Shown: positions 54,495 through 64,000 of the stretch, piece after piece | Layout of the letters: each line of letters opens with the position of its first letter | How positions within the stretch are numbered: the first letter of the stretch is position 1 | Made by a program: the position numbers and the translations under genes | The notes under the pieces: generated by a model | What the model saw: only the letters and a program-made list of their open reading frames with translations | The model's database searches: none | Told to the model about the DNA's origin: nothing | Assembly: GCA_963555705.1 (NCBI GenBank) | Contig: OY743184.1 | Span: 30,328,614-30,392,613 of the forward strand | Length of the DNA stretch: 64,000 bases | DNA from: Ligustrum vulgare | Lineage: Eukaryota; Streptophyta; Magnoliopsida; Lamiales; Oleaceae | Direction: 5' to 3'

Positions 54495-55061
54495 TTATAT
54501 CATTGCTGAACTGCCAGAAGCATCATTTTGTAAAACAGACTGGCAAACAGGATCTTTTGCTATTATATTTTGGAGACTATAACGATTTTTGTCCTCGTTA
54601 AACTGAGCGTATAAGGAGAGAAGTTCACGTTGTACATAACCACTTGGGTGCGTCTCAAGAGTCAGTCGAATATCATCCAAAGACTCCTTACTCAGTCCAC
54701 CCTTTATGAATTCGATTTTATCATCCCGATTAGTAGAAGAATATCCTACTGTTTTGCAACGAGTATTACAGTTCCAACAAGCACATTTGTAGCAACCACC
54801 CAGTCTTTTGGCTCTTCGTTTCTTTGCAAAAGTGTTTTTGCCTAAACCAGGCATGTGTTTAGGAAATGTTGATGGTGATTCACCAGATAGTCGAACCTTT
54901 GCTTCTATCAACCAGCGAACATCTTCTGGGATATCATGAGCCATCAGCAACCTCAATCTTTCGAGCCTTATTCTATAGATCTTTCTCAGATCATTCATAG
55001 GAAGATTGGAATAATACTTGCGGATGTTAGAAATGATGATATCCATTGTTTGATGATTCAA
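54495..55061 (-). CDS. Basic cysteine-rich protein resembling flexivirus nucleic-acid-binding proteins
   Basis: Intact 188-codon frame upstream of LOG on the same strand. Residues 75-87 (KNTFAKKRRAKRL) form a strongly basic stretch followed directly by a cysteine cluster, C90-x2-C93-x-C95-x2-C98-x3-C102, then KIEFIKGGL (115-123). A basic Arg/Lys run leading into CxxC, a downstream Cys and a F-I-x-x-G segment is the layout of the small nucleic-acid-binding zinc-finger proteins of carla-like plant viruses. Those are shorter (about 100-140 aa); here about 45 extra residues follow. The N-terminal part is helical and charged (LRKIYRIRLERLRLLMAHDI). ATG at 55061 lies only about 16 bp from a TATA-like CTTTTAAATAG (55079-55089), so Met6 (55046) may be the real start. 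The homology is a by-eye proposal; it could be an unrelated zinc-binding protein. Confidence 0.5.
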   Translation of the reverse strand: MNHQTMDIIISNIRKYYSNLPMNDLRKIYRIRLERLRLLMAHDIPEDVRWLIEAKVRLSGESPSTFPKHMPGLGKNTFAKKRRAKRLGGCYKCACWNCNTRCKTVGYSSTNRDDKIEFIKGGLSKESLDDIRLTLETHPSGYVQRELLSLYAQFNEDKNRYSLQNIIAKDPVCQSVLQNDASGSSAMI

Positions 55062-55076
55062 CCTCTTCCCAGTATG

Positions 55077-55090
55077 AACTATTTAAAAGC
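55077..55090 (-). promoter_or_regulatory. TATA-like motif before the cysteine-rich ORF
   Basis: GCTTTTAAATAGTT on the minus strand, nearly the same as GGCTTTAAATAGCC before LOG. Two ORFs each preceded by this motif suggests separate transcription or a duplicated promoter; not tested. Confidence 0.4.
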
Positions 55091-55730
55091 ATTAAGGATC
55101 TGAGTGAATCCGCGTGATGTTGTGTCCAGCAAGAAAGCGCAGGATTAGAATAATGAAAAGAGGAGACAAGAAGTAATGCGATGTTTATTTTATCGATAAA
55201 GGGAGATTTGATGATGGGATTTGAGATATGAAATATTTTCTTGGATTTTGGTAGTGATACTTTTGATAAAATAATCAAGGTATAGAAATAATATGGGAAT
55301 ACGTGAAATAGAAATAAGGAGTGTATTGAATCAGAATTCATACGTATATACAAGTGAAAGAAATACTTTACAGGAAATGTTATGACATTTAAGTAAAGAA
55401 TCTTAGTTATTTGGAAGATATTTGTTTACTGAATTTTGAGTTACAAATATTGGAAAGATAAGTTGATAATATTATGTTGATATGTTATTGGGTATATTAC
55501 GTAGAGAGAATATTCAGGTAATTCTTTGATTATTTTGGGAATATTCGATGATAAGAAGAAAGGAAAAATTATTATGATATGATATGTCAGTAAAGATTTG
55601 TTGAAATTTTAGAGATATATACGAATATTTGAGGTCACATGATACGATGATAAGTGACAAGTTACATGAATACTACAAGATATGATGAAATATCACATAC
55701 GAATGGGAATTTTCATTTTGATTCAGAAGA
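55091..55730. other. Cassette upstream region and AT-rich spacer
   Basis: Includes a minus-strand frame of 108 residues (55353-55027) that overlaps the start of the cysteine-rich ORF in another frame and has no recognisable motif; I treat it as chance. From 55360 the sequence is AT-rich with many GATATGAT/ATATTTGA words and no ORF. Confidence 0.35.
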
Positions 55731-55950
55731 ATTTATGAGTAGACATATGTCTATTATTGATAGAAAAGTCCATGTCTTAAGAAAACAAATTGATGCATTT
55801 AGTCAAAGTCCAGTGGGTTAAATATGGTTGGGTTAAATATGGTAGCGATGATGCTACATAAGAGAAGAAGAAGAAGAGATTCTGATTAAGTATTCAGAAA
55901 TCATAAGATCAAGTAAGTTTAATTTCGAGGACGAAATTATTTTAAGGAGG
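55731..55950 (+). pseudogene. Decayed chromodomain/integrase tail of Tek-2
   Basis: Plus-strand frames read EEFMSRHMSIIDRKVHVLRK and, after shifts, KYGSDDAT and IKYSEIIRSSKFNFEDEIIL. IIDRKVHVLRK and the FEDEII end next to the purine tract match the C-terminal chromodomain region of Tekay/Del integrases. It shows that Tek-2 derives from a gag-pol element whose other genes were lost. Confidence 0.6.
55942..55950 (+). other. Tek-2 polypurine tract
   Basis: AAGGAGG, followed by TAAGAT and the 3' LTR start TGTAGCGACC at 55957. The position and composition fit plus-strand priming. Confidence 0.65.
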
Positions 55951-55956
55951 TAAGAT

Positions 55957-58697
55957 TGTAGCGACCCAGAATTTTTACGCAATTAATAATTATTTTAATA
56001 TTTAGAAAATTGTGTCGCTACTATTTCACCCATTGTTTTGAAGTTAACGCCGCGACGAATTCGTCTAGCCAAGTCAAGAAATATCGAATTTGTTCGATTT
56101 TAAATTAAAATCCGAATTTCTAAAATTATATTATTTTAATTATTTATTCAAAGTATTATTTTCAAAATGTATTTTTCAGTCCAAAATATATCTGTTTTAA
56201 AAGCTTTTCTTGATCAAAGATAGTTAAATTTTTAGTTGATTTCATCCCCACGTTTTCTCCTCCTTTCCTTTCTTTTCTCTTTACACCAAATCCATATCAT
56301 ATTAAATCAAATTATGATTATTCCATTCAATGATTTTATTTTCCACTATTCCCCACAAATTCCTTTACAGCTCCATTTTTCATTATCCTCAGTACTACTC
56401 CGCCGAAAGCCATTCCCTACTGCCCAAGTTGAACTCTACACCACAAACCTCCCATGTGCAAACTCAATCTCAGCATCACCATCACAGCTTTTCCATCATT
56501 ATATCAATCCACTAACTCACAACCATTCACTGCAAAGGCATCTTCTACTGCCCAAATTGAACTCCAAACCAACAGACTGCCTTAATCGAATTCATCACAC
56601 TGAAATTAATCTGCCAATCATATCACCACCAATGATCACCATCACCTACGCTGCAACCACCATCACCAATCACGGACAACCCAGCATCTCCGATCATCAC
56701 CGCCTAGAACCTTACCTTGATTCAACCTAAGTTTCATTTGCGAACCCATTTCGTTTCTCACCATTTTGATCACCAAATCAAAACCCAAAAATCAACCCAA
56801 ACCCAAGAATAAGCCAAACAAAGTACTTACCTCACCTCAGACCACCACTGGACATATTTTGGCCGAAAAAACACAAATCCGATTTCAATTTCCAGTTTCG
56901 ATTTTGTTTCGATTTCGCCCTTGTTTCTCGCACCCAAGCCCTAAAATCAGAACCCTTGCTTTGGCCACCACTTACCGCAACCTGCGCCGGCGAATCACCG
57001 GCAGTGTTACTCGATCGCCAGCTTTTGTTTCTTCAGCCGTCGCCTTCTCTGTTTCTCTCGTCTCTCTCTGAATCGAATTTGGAAAGAGAGTAAAAATCTG
57101 ATTTTATTATTTTGATTTTCAGAAATTACAGCTTGGTCCCTGAAGTTTTAAAAGGTTTTTAAATCAGTCCCCAACTTTTTAAGTTATCCATTTCAGTCCC
57201 TATGTCTTTAAAATGATTTACTTCAGCCCTTTTAGCTTCAAACTTATCATTTCAGTCCCTGCTGATTTTATTAATTTGATTTTAAGCCCAAGTTTCAAAA
57301 GTATTAATTTTAATCCCTCAACTTTCAAAATATTCATTTTAGTCCCTCAACTATCAAAAGTATTCATTTTAGTCCCTCAACTTTCAAAACATCAATTTTA
57401 GTCTTCAAATTATAATTTATCATTTTGAACTATATATTCGATAGACTAAAGTGACTTATTGGCTAAGACGAAGCGTACGGAGAATTTAAAGAAATTGAAG
57501 TCATTCCCGCTCAACTTTGCACTCGTCGGATTTGAGGTAGACTCGCACTTATTAATTGATTTAAATTATGATTTCATATAAATGTCATGTGACTTGTGAA
57601 AGTCAATTTTCAAGAAAATTAAGTATGTTTTATGAAAGGTAAATATACCTTATGTTTTTATGAAAAGTAAGTATACCCTATGTTTTTACGATAATGTTTT
57701 ATATGTTTTGGATCATTGCTATGCACATAAGAATTCTTGCCACGAAGTTCGGTAAAATTCTTATGTCTCCATAAGTTTATGAGGATTTGCCACGAAGTTC
57801 GGTAAAATTCCTATGTTTCCATATGTTTATGAGGATTTACCACCTAAGTTCGGTAAAATTCCTGTCTCATATGTTTATGAGGATTTCGATCCTATCTTAT
57901 GTTATGATGGAAATGATCCCTATGAATTTCAAGAATTATGTTTTGGTATACTTACTGTTATTATGATTTTACTGCATAAGAATTCTTGCCACCTAAGTTC
58001 GGTAAAGTTCTTGTGTCTCCCTATGTTTATGAGGATTTCAATCCTATCTTATGTTATGCTTTCAAAAGAAATTATGCTTGGCATAATTAAAATGTTTTTA
58101 TAAGTATATGGTTTTCAAAGAGCTGTTTTCAAAGAGTTGTTTTCAAAGAGCTTATGATTTTCAAAATATGTCCCGTGCTGTAATGCACAATATGAGTTTT
58201 ATCAAGAGCCGTTTTATAAAGAAGCTCTATCAATGTCCGTTTTATAAAGAGCCGGGATTTATGTGTTTAATCATCTTATAAATTAAATTAATTTGCGATG
58301 AGTCTACTGAGTATTTCCCCCATGAAATACTCACCCTACTTTTTAACAGTTTTGCAGATTTCAGAGACGGTGGCGAGCGATGAATGATGGTGGCAATAAT
58401 CGTTAAACGGTTGAAAGTTTGACGTTAATGATTTCCGTATTTTTTCCAAACAATCGAATAATTTAGAGAAGTTCATTTATTTGAGAAATTATGACATTGT
58501 CAATTTCTTTACAAAATTAATGGTTCGATTTACTATTTCAAATGGTTTCATAAATGTTTTCAATTTTATCGGCCATTACAGTTTATTTAATGTTGTCAAA
58601 AATGAATTTCAATTATTTCTTCCGCAAAAATATTATTCGAAAAATTTAGACAGAAAATGACGTAGTGAATCGGGTATACGGAACTCGGGGCGCTACA
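55957..58697 (+). repeat. Tek-2 3' LTR
   Basis: 2741 bp; same block order as the 5' LTR. Differences seen by eye: substitutions near 56112, 56205, 57762, 57940, 58235 and 58335, an indel at about 58081, and the 12-bp loss near 56990. Confidence 0.9.
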
Positions 58698-59443
58698 CCA
58701 TGAAAGTGGAGCGAAAATTAAAAAGGAAGGGAACTTCAAAATTCTGTACAATTTCCAATTCTTTTGGTAAGTCTACATGGAGCGGGACTTCTAAAAATGA
58801 TGGGGTTGTGCAGAAAAATAAATTTGAGTCACCGAAGGGAAAAATAGAGCCACCCAACAAAGGTAAAATTACTTCTGATTCTCAAACTCCTAGGACTAGA
58901 GATATTCGTTCCTTTAAATGTTCCGGCTTAGGACATATTTCTTCACAATGTCCAAATAAACGAATATTGGTTATGTGTGACGGGGTATTAAGTTCGGAGG
59001 ATGAGAAAGAGGGAGAAGTGGAGGATGAGTATAAGGATATGCCAGCTCTAGAGGATGTTAGTGAAAATAATGACGGGGATTATGCAGTAGCTAAATCACT
59101 TGTCACTAGGAGAGCCCTTAGTACTCAAGTTAAGGTGGAAAAGTCGTGTGAGCAGCGAGAAAATATATTTCATACTAGGTGCTTTGTGAATAACAAGGTG
59201 TGTAGTTTGATAATAGATGGGGGTAGTTGTGCGAACGTTGCTAGCACTACTCTAGTGGAGAAATTCTGCCTACCTATGCTAAAACACCCTAGGCCATATA
59301 AGTTACAATGGTTAAATGAATCGGGAGAGATTAAGGTAAATAAACAAGTGGTGGTTGATTTAGCAATTGGGAAGTACGAAGATAGGGTGGTTTGTGATGT
59401 GGTACCCATGCATGCGGGGCATATCTTATTGGGCAGGCCATGA
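58698..59443 (+). pseudogene. Crm-B gag C-terminus and protease
   Basis: Resumes after the second CCATG: MKVERKLKRKGTSKFC. The zinc knuckle is damaged: SFKCSGLGHISSQC, with the first Cys changed to Ser compared with Crm-A. Protease motif IIDGGSCANVAS is intact. A TGA in GRP(stop) at 59443 replaces Trp of GRPW in Crm-A. Confidence 0.85.
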
Positions 59444-61393
59444 CAATTCGATAGGAAGGTTATTCATGATGGCTTTAAAAATAGGTATACCTTCACTAAG
59501 GATGGGAAAAATGTCAAACTAATGCCGTTGTCACCTCAACAGGTCTATGAAGAGAAATTGAAATTAAAAAGTGAGGAAGAGAGGAAGAGGGTCGGGACCA
59601 CGATCCCGAAAAAAGGAGAGTTGAGTGAACAGAAGAGGGTCGGGACCACGATCCCAGAAAAAGGAGAGTTGTGTGAAAAACCGAGAGTTGGGACCACGAT
59701 CCCAGAAAAAGGAGAGGGTGTGAAGAGTGCCATTAAAAATAAAAGAGAGAAAACAAAGGTGAGCTTCTACGCAAAACAGAGTGATATCACCAAAGCTATT
59801 TCTACAAATAAACCAGTGATTTTACTCATGTATAAGGAATCTCTCCTTGTACTTGATGAAGCTAACCACTCCCTCCCCAGTTTAGCTGTGTCTCTTTTGC
59901 AGGAATTTGCATATTTATTTCCCGAGGAGATTCCTAGTGGGCTGCCGCCAATTCGTGGGATTGAACACCAGATTGACTTCGTGCCGGGAGCAGTCATCCC
60001 AAACATGCAAGCTTATAGGAGCAATCCCGAAGAGACCAAAAAGCTACAAAAGCAGGTTGAAGAGCTGTTGAAAAAGGGCTATGTTAGGGAAAGCATGAGC
60101 CCATCTGCAGTACCAGTTTTGTTGGTGCCAAAAAAAGATGGGACTTGGAGGATGTACGTGGATTGTAGAGCAGTCAACAATATTACGGTAAAGTATCGCC
60201 ATCCCATACCTAGACTTGATGACATGCTTGATGAACTATATGGTGCTTGTATTTTTAGCAAAATAGACCTTAAGAGTGGTTATCACCAAATTCGAATGAA
60301 AGAAGGTGATGAATGGAAAACCGCCTTCAAAACCAAATATGGTTTATATGAATGGATGGTTATGCCATTCGGCCTCTCAAATGCACCTAGCACTTTTATG
60401 AGACTAATGAACCATGTTTTACGTGCTTACATTGGTAAATTTGTTGTGGTATACTTTGATGACATTTTGGTATATAGTAAGAACTTAGGTGATCACATTG
60501 AGCATTTAAGATCTGTTTTGGAAGTTTTGAAAACTGAAAAACTATATGCTAATTTTAAAAAGTGTACTTTTTGCATGAAAAAGGTAATTTTTCTTGGGTT
60601 TGTTGTTAGTACTAATGGTGTAGAGGTAGATGAGGAGAAAATTCATGTTATTAAAGAATGGCCAACTCCCAAAAGTATTACGGAGGTTAGGAGCTTCCAC
60701 GGGTTGGCTGGATTTTATAGGAGATTTGTTAAAGACTTTAGCATACTTGTAGCACCACTCACAGAAATAGTCAAGAAAAGTGTAGGATTCCATTTGAGGG
60801 TAGCACAAGAAAATGCTTTTAAAATGCTTAAGGATAGGTTATGTTCTGCACCGGTTTTGGCTTTACCTAACTTTAACCAAACCTTTGAGATTGAATGTGA
60901 TGCATCAGGAATAGGTATTGGAGCCATTCTTATGCAGGAAAAAAGGCCGCTTGCATTTTTAGTGAAAAGCTGAGTGGGGCAGTTTTGAATTATCCTACCT
61001 ACGACAAGGAGCTTTATGCTCTTGTTCGTGCCTTGGAGACATGGCAGCACTATCTGTGGCCAAAGGAATTGGTCATACACACTGACCACGAGTCACTGAA
61101 AGACCTCAAGGGACAAGGTAAGCTAAACAAAAGACACGCCCGTTGGATGGAATTCATTGAGACTTTTCCATACGTCATTCGCTATAAGCAAGGTAAGGAG
61201 AATGTGGTAGCAGATGCCCTTTCTCGCAGGTACGTACTTCTAAACTCTTTAAATGCGAAGTTGCTTGGATTTGAATATATAAGAGGTATGTATGCTAATG
61301 ACCCTGATTTTTCTACCATTTATGCTTCATGTGAAAAAGGTGCAATTGATAAATTTTATAGGCATGATGACTATTTATTTAGAGAAAGTAAAC
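59444..61393 (+). pseudogene. Crm-B RT and RNase H
   Basis: Frame 59522-60973 holds the three 16-residue linker repeats (about 59586-59730), RT with GTWRMYVDCRAVNN (Cys to Tyr against Crm-A), DLKSGYHQIR, MPFGLSNAP and VVVYFDDILVYS, the tether, and RNase H start [16 protein letters not shown] one-base loss near 60960 shifts the frame; it continues at 60985 with [33 protein letters not shown] and [11 protein letters not shown]. Cut at 61393 by a solo LTR. RT core motifs look intact. Confidence 0.85.
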
Positions 61394-62926
61394 TGATAAG
61401 TGTATTTTATACACTTATTTGTACGTCTAAATTAGAATAAATTATTGTCGTTTTAGAATATACGCTCCTTAATTTGTGTTTATTTGTTTACTTTTCAGAA
61501 AATGTCCGAATCGAAGAAGAATGAAGCAATTAATGGAAAAATGACACAATTGGATGTTAATTGGAGCTAAACTGGACAAGTGAGAAGTTTGTAACGTCAA
61601 CCGGGAAGGTTCATGGTGCTCAAATGAACAAATCAGAGGTTGAAGGACCCAAGTGAAGGAATTGAGAGCTTAAATGAGCAAATCGAGAAGAAGATAAAGT
61701 TTGGGGACTAAATTGCAACAATTGGAAGTTGAGGATTGAAGGTGCAATTAAAAGTCAAGGACCAACTTGCACAGCCGAAAAAAGATGGAAAATTGCATTG
61801 CAACGTCCTTCCTCGTGATCGCGGGATTTCTACCACGTGATCGCGAGGTGCCTCGAATTTTTCAACAGAGAGTTTTACCTATGCCTACGCGATCGCGAGG
61901 TTTTATACCACGTGATCGCTTGGCTTTCCGGGTGGGCCAAATATGGGATTTTTCTCACGATTTTCAACAGCATTCTCACTTTTTGACCTAGGTTTTCTCC
62001 AAAACCTATAAATAAAACTCATTAGGCACGAAATAAAGACCTTTGCCTCTCCAAAGAACGAGCCACAATCGAGAAATCAACATCAAATTCTTGGGGAACC
62101 AAGCATCGCAAAGGGGCGTGAATTGAAGATAATTGAAGAATCAAAACTTGGTGCAAGATTTCCATTCTTTATATTATTTTTAATGAACGTTAATTTTTAT
62201 TGTTATTGTTCTTTATTGATGATGTGTAACTAAATTCTATGTTGAGATGAACGATGTAGCCTAGTTATATTATTTTAATTCCAAATTCCGTTGTTTTAAT
62301 GTTTAGTTGCATGTATTGATTTATTATTGTTCTTAATGCTTGAATTGCTTGATTACAGTTCATGATATATTGAATTATTTCCATAATCCGAGAGGTGAGT
62401 TAATAATTTAGAACATGGTAATAAATCCGATAATTGAACGAGAGATAGAGATATACTCTTGTTATTATTGCGGTCGTGTGTGAATTCTTGTATTTATTGC
62501 ATCTAGATAAGGAATATTCAGACCCGCTGTAGAGATACATGGTTGACTTATGTAGGTAGAATTGATTTAAACTCGAGAGAGGAATTTCAATACAAATTAG
62601 TGAATTCGACCGAGTACATAATTAGGAAATAAAACATAGAATTGGAGTTAATTTAATTGGTTAGGTGAAATCGTGAATCCCAACTATTTTACAATCGTTT
62701 TTAAAAACAAAACAATTTCACAATTTAATTAGTTAATTCATCTTCTTAGTTTTAATTTCAAACATTAAATTAATTTGTTCATTCAAATAAGATTTAGAAC
62801 TAACACATTTCGATAATTAATAGCAGTCTCCGTGGGACGATAATCCTGACTCTTAGGTCCACTTTATTACTTCTCACGACCCGTGCACTTGCGGGGATAT
62901 AACGCTTAGCGAGATATCAGTGAACA
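61394..62926 (+). mobile_element. Solo LTR in Crm-B pol (TSD TAAAC)
   Basis: 1533 bp from TGATAAGTGTATTTTATACA to GATATCAGTGAACA with TAAAC on both sides (61389-61393, 62927-62931). It contains four GATCGCG dyads in two pairs (about 61814-61922), typical of this Athila-type group. Removing it restores the Crm-B sequence [13 protein letters not shown]. The fragment at 40.8 kb is a truncated relative. Confidence 0.9.
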
Positions 62927-62931
62927 TAAAC

Positions 62932-64000
62932 TTTGCGTGCCTAATTGTTCTATGCGTGAATTGCTAGTGCGTGAGGCTCATGGTGGGGGGTTAATGGGAC
63001 ACTTTGGTGTAATCAAGACTTTAGGAACTTTATAAGAGCACTTTTATTGGCCTAAAATGAAAAGGAATGTTCACCATATTTGTGAAAGGTGCATAACTTG
63101 TAAACAATCTAAGTCTAGGGTCTTACCACAAGGTTTGTATACACCTTTGCCCTTACCTAATGAACCTTGGGTAGATATATCTATGGATTTTGTGTTAGGT
63201 TTGCCTAGGACAAAAATGGTAGAGACTCGATATTTGTGGTGGTAGACAGATTTAGCAAAATGGCGCATTTTATTCCTTGTAATAAAACTGATGACGCAAC
63301 AAACATAGTTGACCTATTCTTTAGGGAGGTTGTGAGACTCCATGGGGTACCTAGGAGTATTGTGTCTGATAGGGATGTTAAGTTCCTAAGCTACTTTTGG
63401 AAAGTCTTGTGGGGGAAGATGGGTACTAAATTATTATTTTCTACTACATGTCACCCGCAAACTGATGGCCAAACGGAGGTAGTTAATAGGACATTAATCC
63501 AACTTTTGCGCACTATAATAAATAAGAATTTAAAAATTTGGGAGGAATGTTTTCCATTTGTGGAATTTGCTTATAATCAATCTGTGCATTCTACTACCTC
63601 ATGTTCACCTTTTGAAGTTGTTTATGGTTTCAACCCGCTAACTCATCTTGATTTAATTCCTTTACCTGTAGATGAACGGAGCAGTTTGGACGGGGTGAAA
63701 AAAGCTAAGCTTGTGAAAGAGCTTAATGAGAAGGTGAAAGGGAAAATTGAAAAGAAAAATGAGCGTTATGCGACTCATGCCAACAAAGGTAGGAGGCAAG
63801 TAACGTTCGAGCCGGGTGATTGGGTGTGGGTGCACTTGCGAAAGGAGCGATTTCCAACCCAAAGAAAGTCTAAGTTGCATCCAAGAGGCGATGGACCTTT
63901 TCAGATCCTTGAAAAGATAAATGAGAATGCATATAAGCTCGATCTTCCAGGTGAGTATAACGTGTCTGCTTCTTTTAATGTTGCTGATCTTTCTCTGTTT
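62932..64000 (+). pseudogene. Crm-B integrase, open at the window end
   Basis: Zinc-finger region [17 protein letters not shown] and [14 protein letters not shown] (HHCC pattern complete), a stop at about 63031, then the core: first Asp in [11 protein letters not shown], a frameshift near 63235, [14 protein letters not shown], second Asp in [12 protein letters not shown], and Glu in [17 protein letters not shown]. The GPF motif follows as [19 protein letters not shown], then [12 protein letters not shown] at 64000. All three catalytic residues remain, but at least one stop and one shift break the frame. This is the part deleted from Crm-A. Confidence 0.85.

Larger units (their letters stand above)
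49508..58697 (+). mobile_element. Tek-2: non-autonomous Tekay-type LTR retrotransposon carrying LOG and a cysteine-rich ORF
   Basis: 9190 bp, bounded by LTRs 49508-52262 and 55957-58697 that start TGTAGCGACCC and end GGGGCGCTACA, and by a perfect CCATG duplication (49503-49507, 58698-58702). Intact tRNA-iMet primer site and a purine tract. The LTRs differ by only about 7 substitutions and two small indels over 2.74 kb (by eye), about 0.25%. The 3.7-kb interior has no gag, protease, RT or integrase core. It holds a leader homologous to Tek-1, a minus-strand cassette (about 53140-55360) with two intact ORFs, and a decayed chromodomain tail. It must have used enzymes of another element to move. 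Confidence 0.9.
47267..64000 (+). mobile_element. Crm-B: second CRM-like element, open at the window end
   Basis: Same family as Crm-A. The left flank GTACC (47262-47266) should recur after its 3' LTR beyond 64000. It is broken by Tek-2 (49508-58697) in gag and by a solo LTR (61394-62926) in pol. Unlike Crm-A it retains the integrase. Multiple stops and shifts; the LTR 3' end and primer site are deleted. Confidence 0.85.

Noticed and set aside
55027..55353. 108-codon minus-strand ORF before the cysteine-rich ORF
   Set aside because: It overlaps that ORF in another frame, begins upstream of the TATA-like motif and has no recognisable domain.

Overview
This window looks like nuclear DNA of a flowering plant, probably a eudicot. 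It is AT-rich and consists almost entirely of nested LTR retrotransposons of plant lineages: chromoviruses of Tekay/Del and CRM-like type, Athila/Tat-like elements, a Copia relic and a gag-only element. There is one stretch of intron-containing host gene. All lineage names rest on protein motifs read by eye; no database search was run.

Layout. 1-9.7 kb is a graveyard: a LINE-type ORF fragment, an antisense Copia pol piece split by a solo LTR, two antisense Tekay integrase relics, a 453-bp tandem duplication, a hAT-like MITE and a GAGGCG-rich non-autonomous insert. A gag-only LTR element (9717-11682, minus) sits about 95 bp upstream of three exons of a host gene for a protein with a C-terminal membrane anchor (11778-13999). 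From about 15.8 to 40.8 kb lies one old Tekay-like element (Tek-1) split by four first-order gaps. These hold a reversed solo LTR (19068-20753), a complete CRM-like element (Crm-A, 21033-27127, TSD TAAAC) and an Athila-type solo LTR (27454-40459). That solo LTR is itself broken by a reversed solo LTR (28009-29621, TSD CCGGG) and by a 9.8-kb minus-strand Athila-like element (30010-39796, TSD TGCTC). 41.5-43.6 kb holds G-rich and 76-bp tandem repeats. An Athila-like element on the plus strand begins at 43621 and is interrupted at 47267 by a second CRM-like element (Crm-B), which runs off the window end.

The most notable object is Tek-2 (49508-58697, TSD CCATG), inserted in the gag gene of Crm-B. 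It has 2.75-kb LTRs that are almost identical, a tRNA-iMet primer site and a polypurine tract, so it moved recently. Its gag-pol is gone except for a decayed chromodomain tail. In its place, on the opposite strand, are two intact intronless ORFs. One is a complete cytokinin-activating LOG-family enzyme (217 aa). The other is a 188-aa protein whose basic stretch plus cysteine cluster resembles the nucleic-acid-binding proteins of plant flexiviruses. Each ORF has a similar TATA-like motif upstream, and three copies of a hairpin-forming repeat follow the LOG ORF. This is a non-autonomous retrotransposon that appears to carry a hormone/viral-type gene cassette.

Only the LOG ORF, the cysteine-rich ORF, the gag of the 9.7-kb element and the host exons look potentially functional. 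The other coding regions carry stops, frameshifts, deletions or nested insertions.
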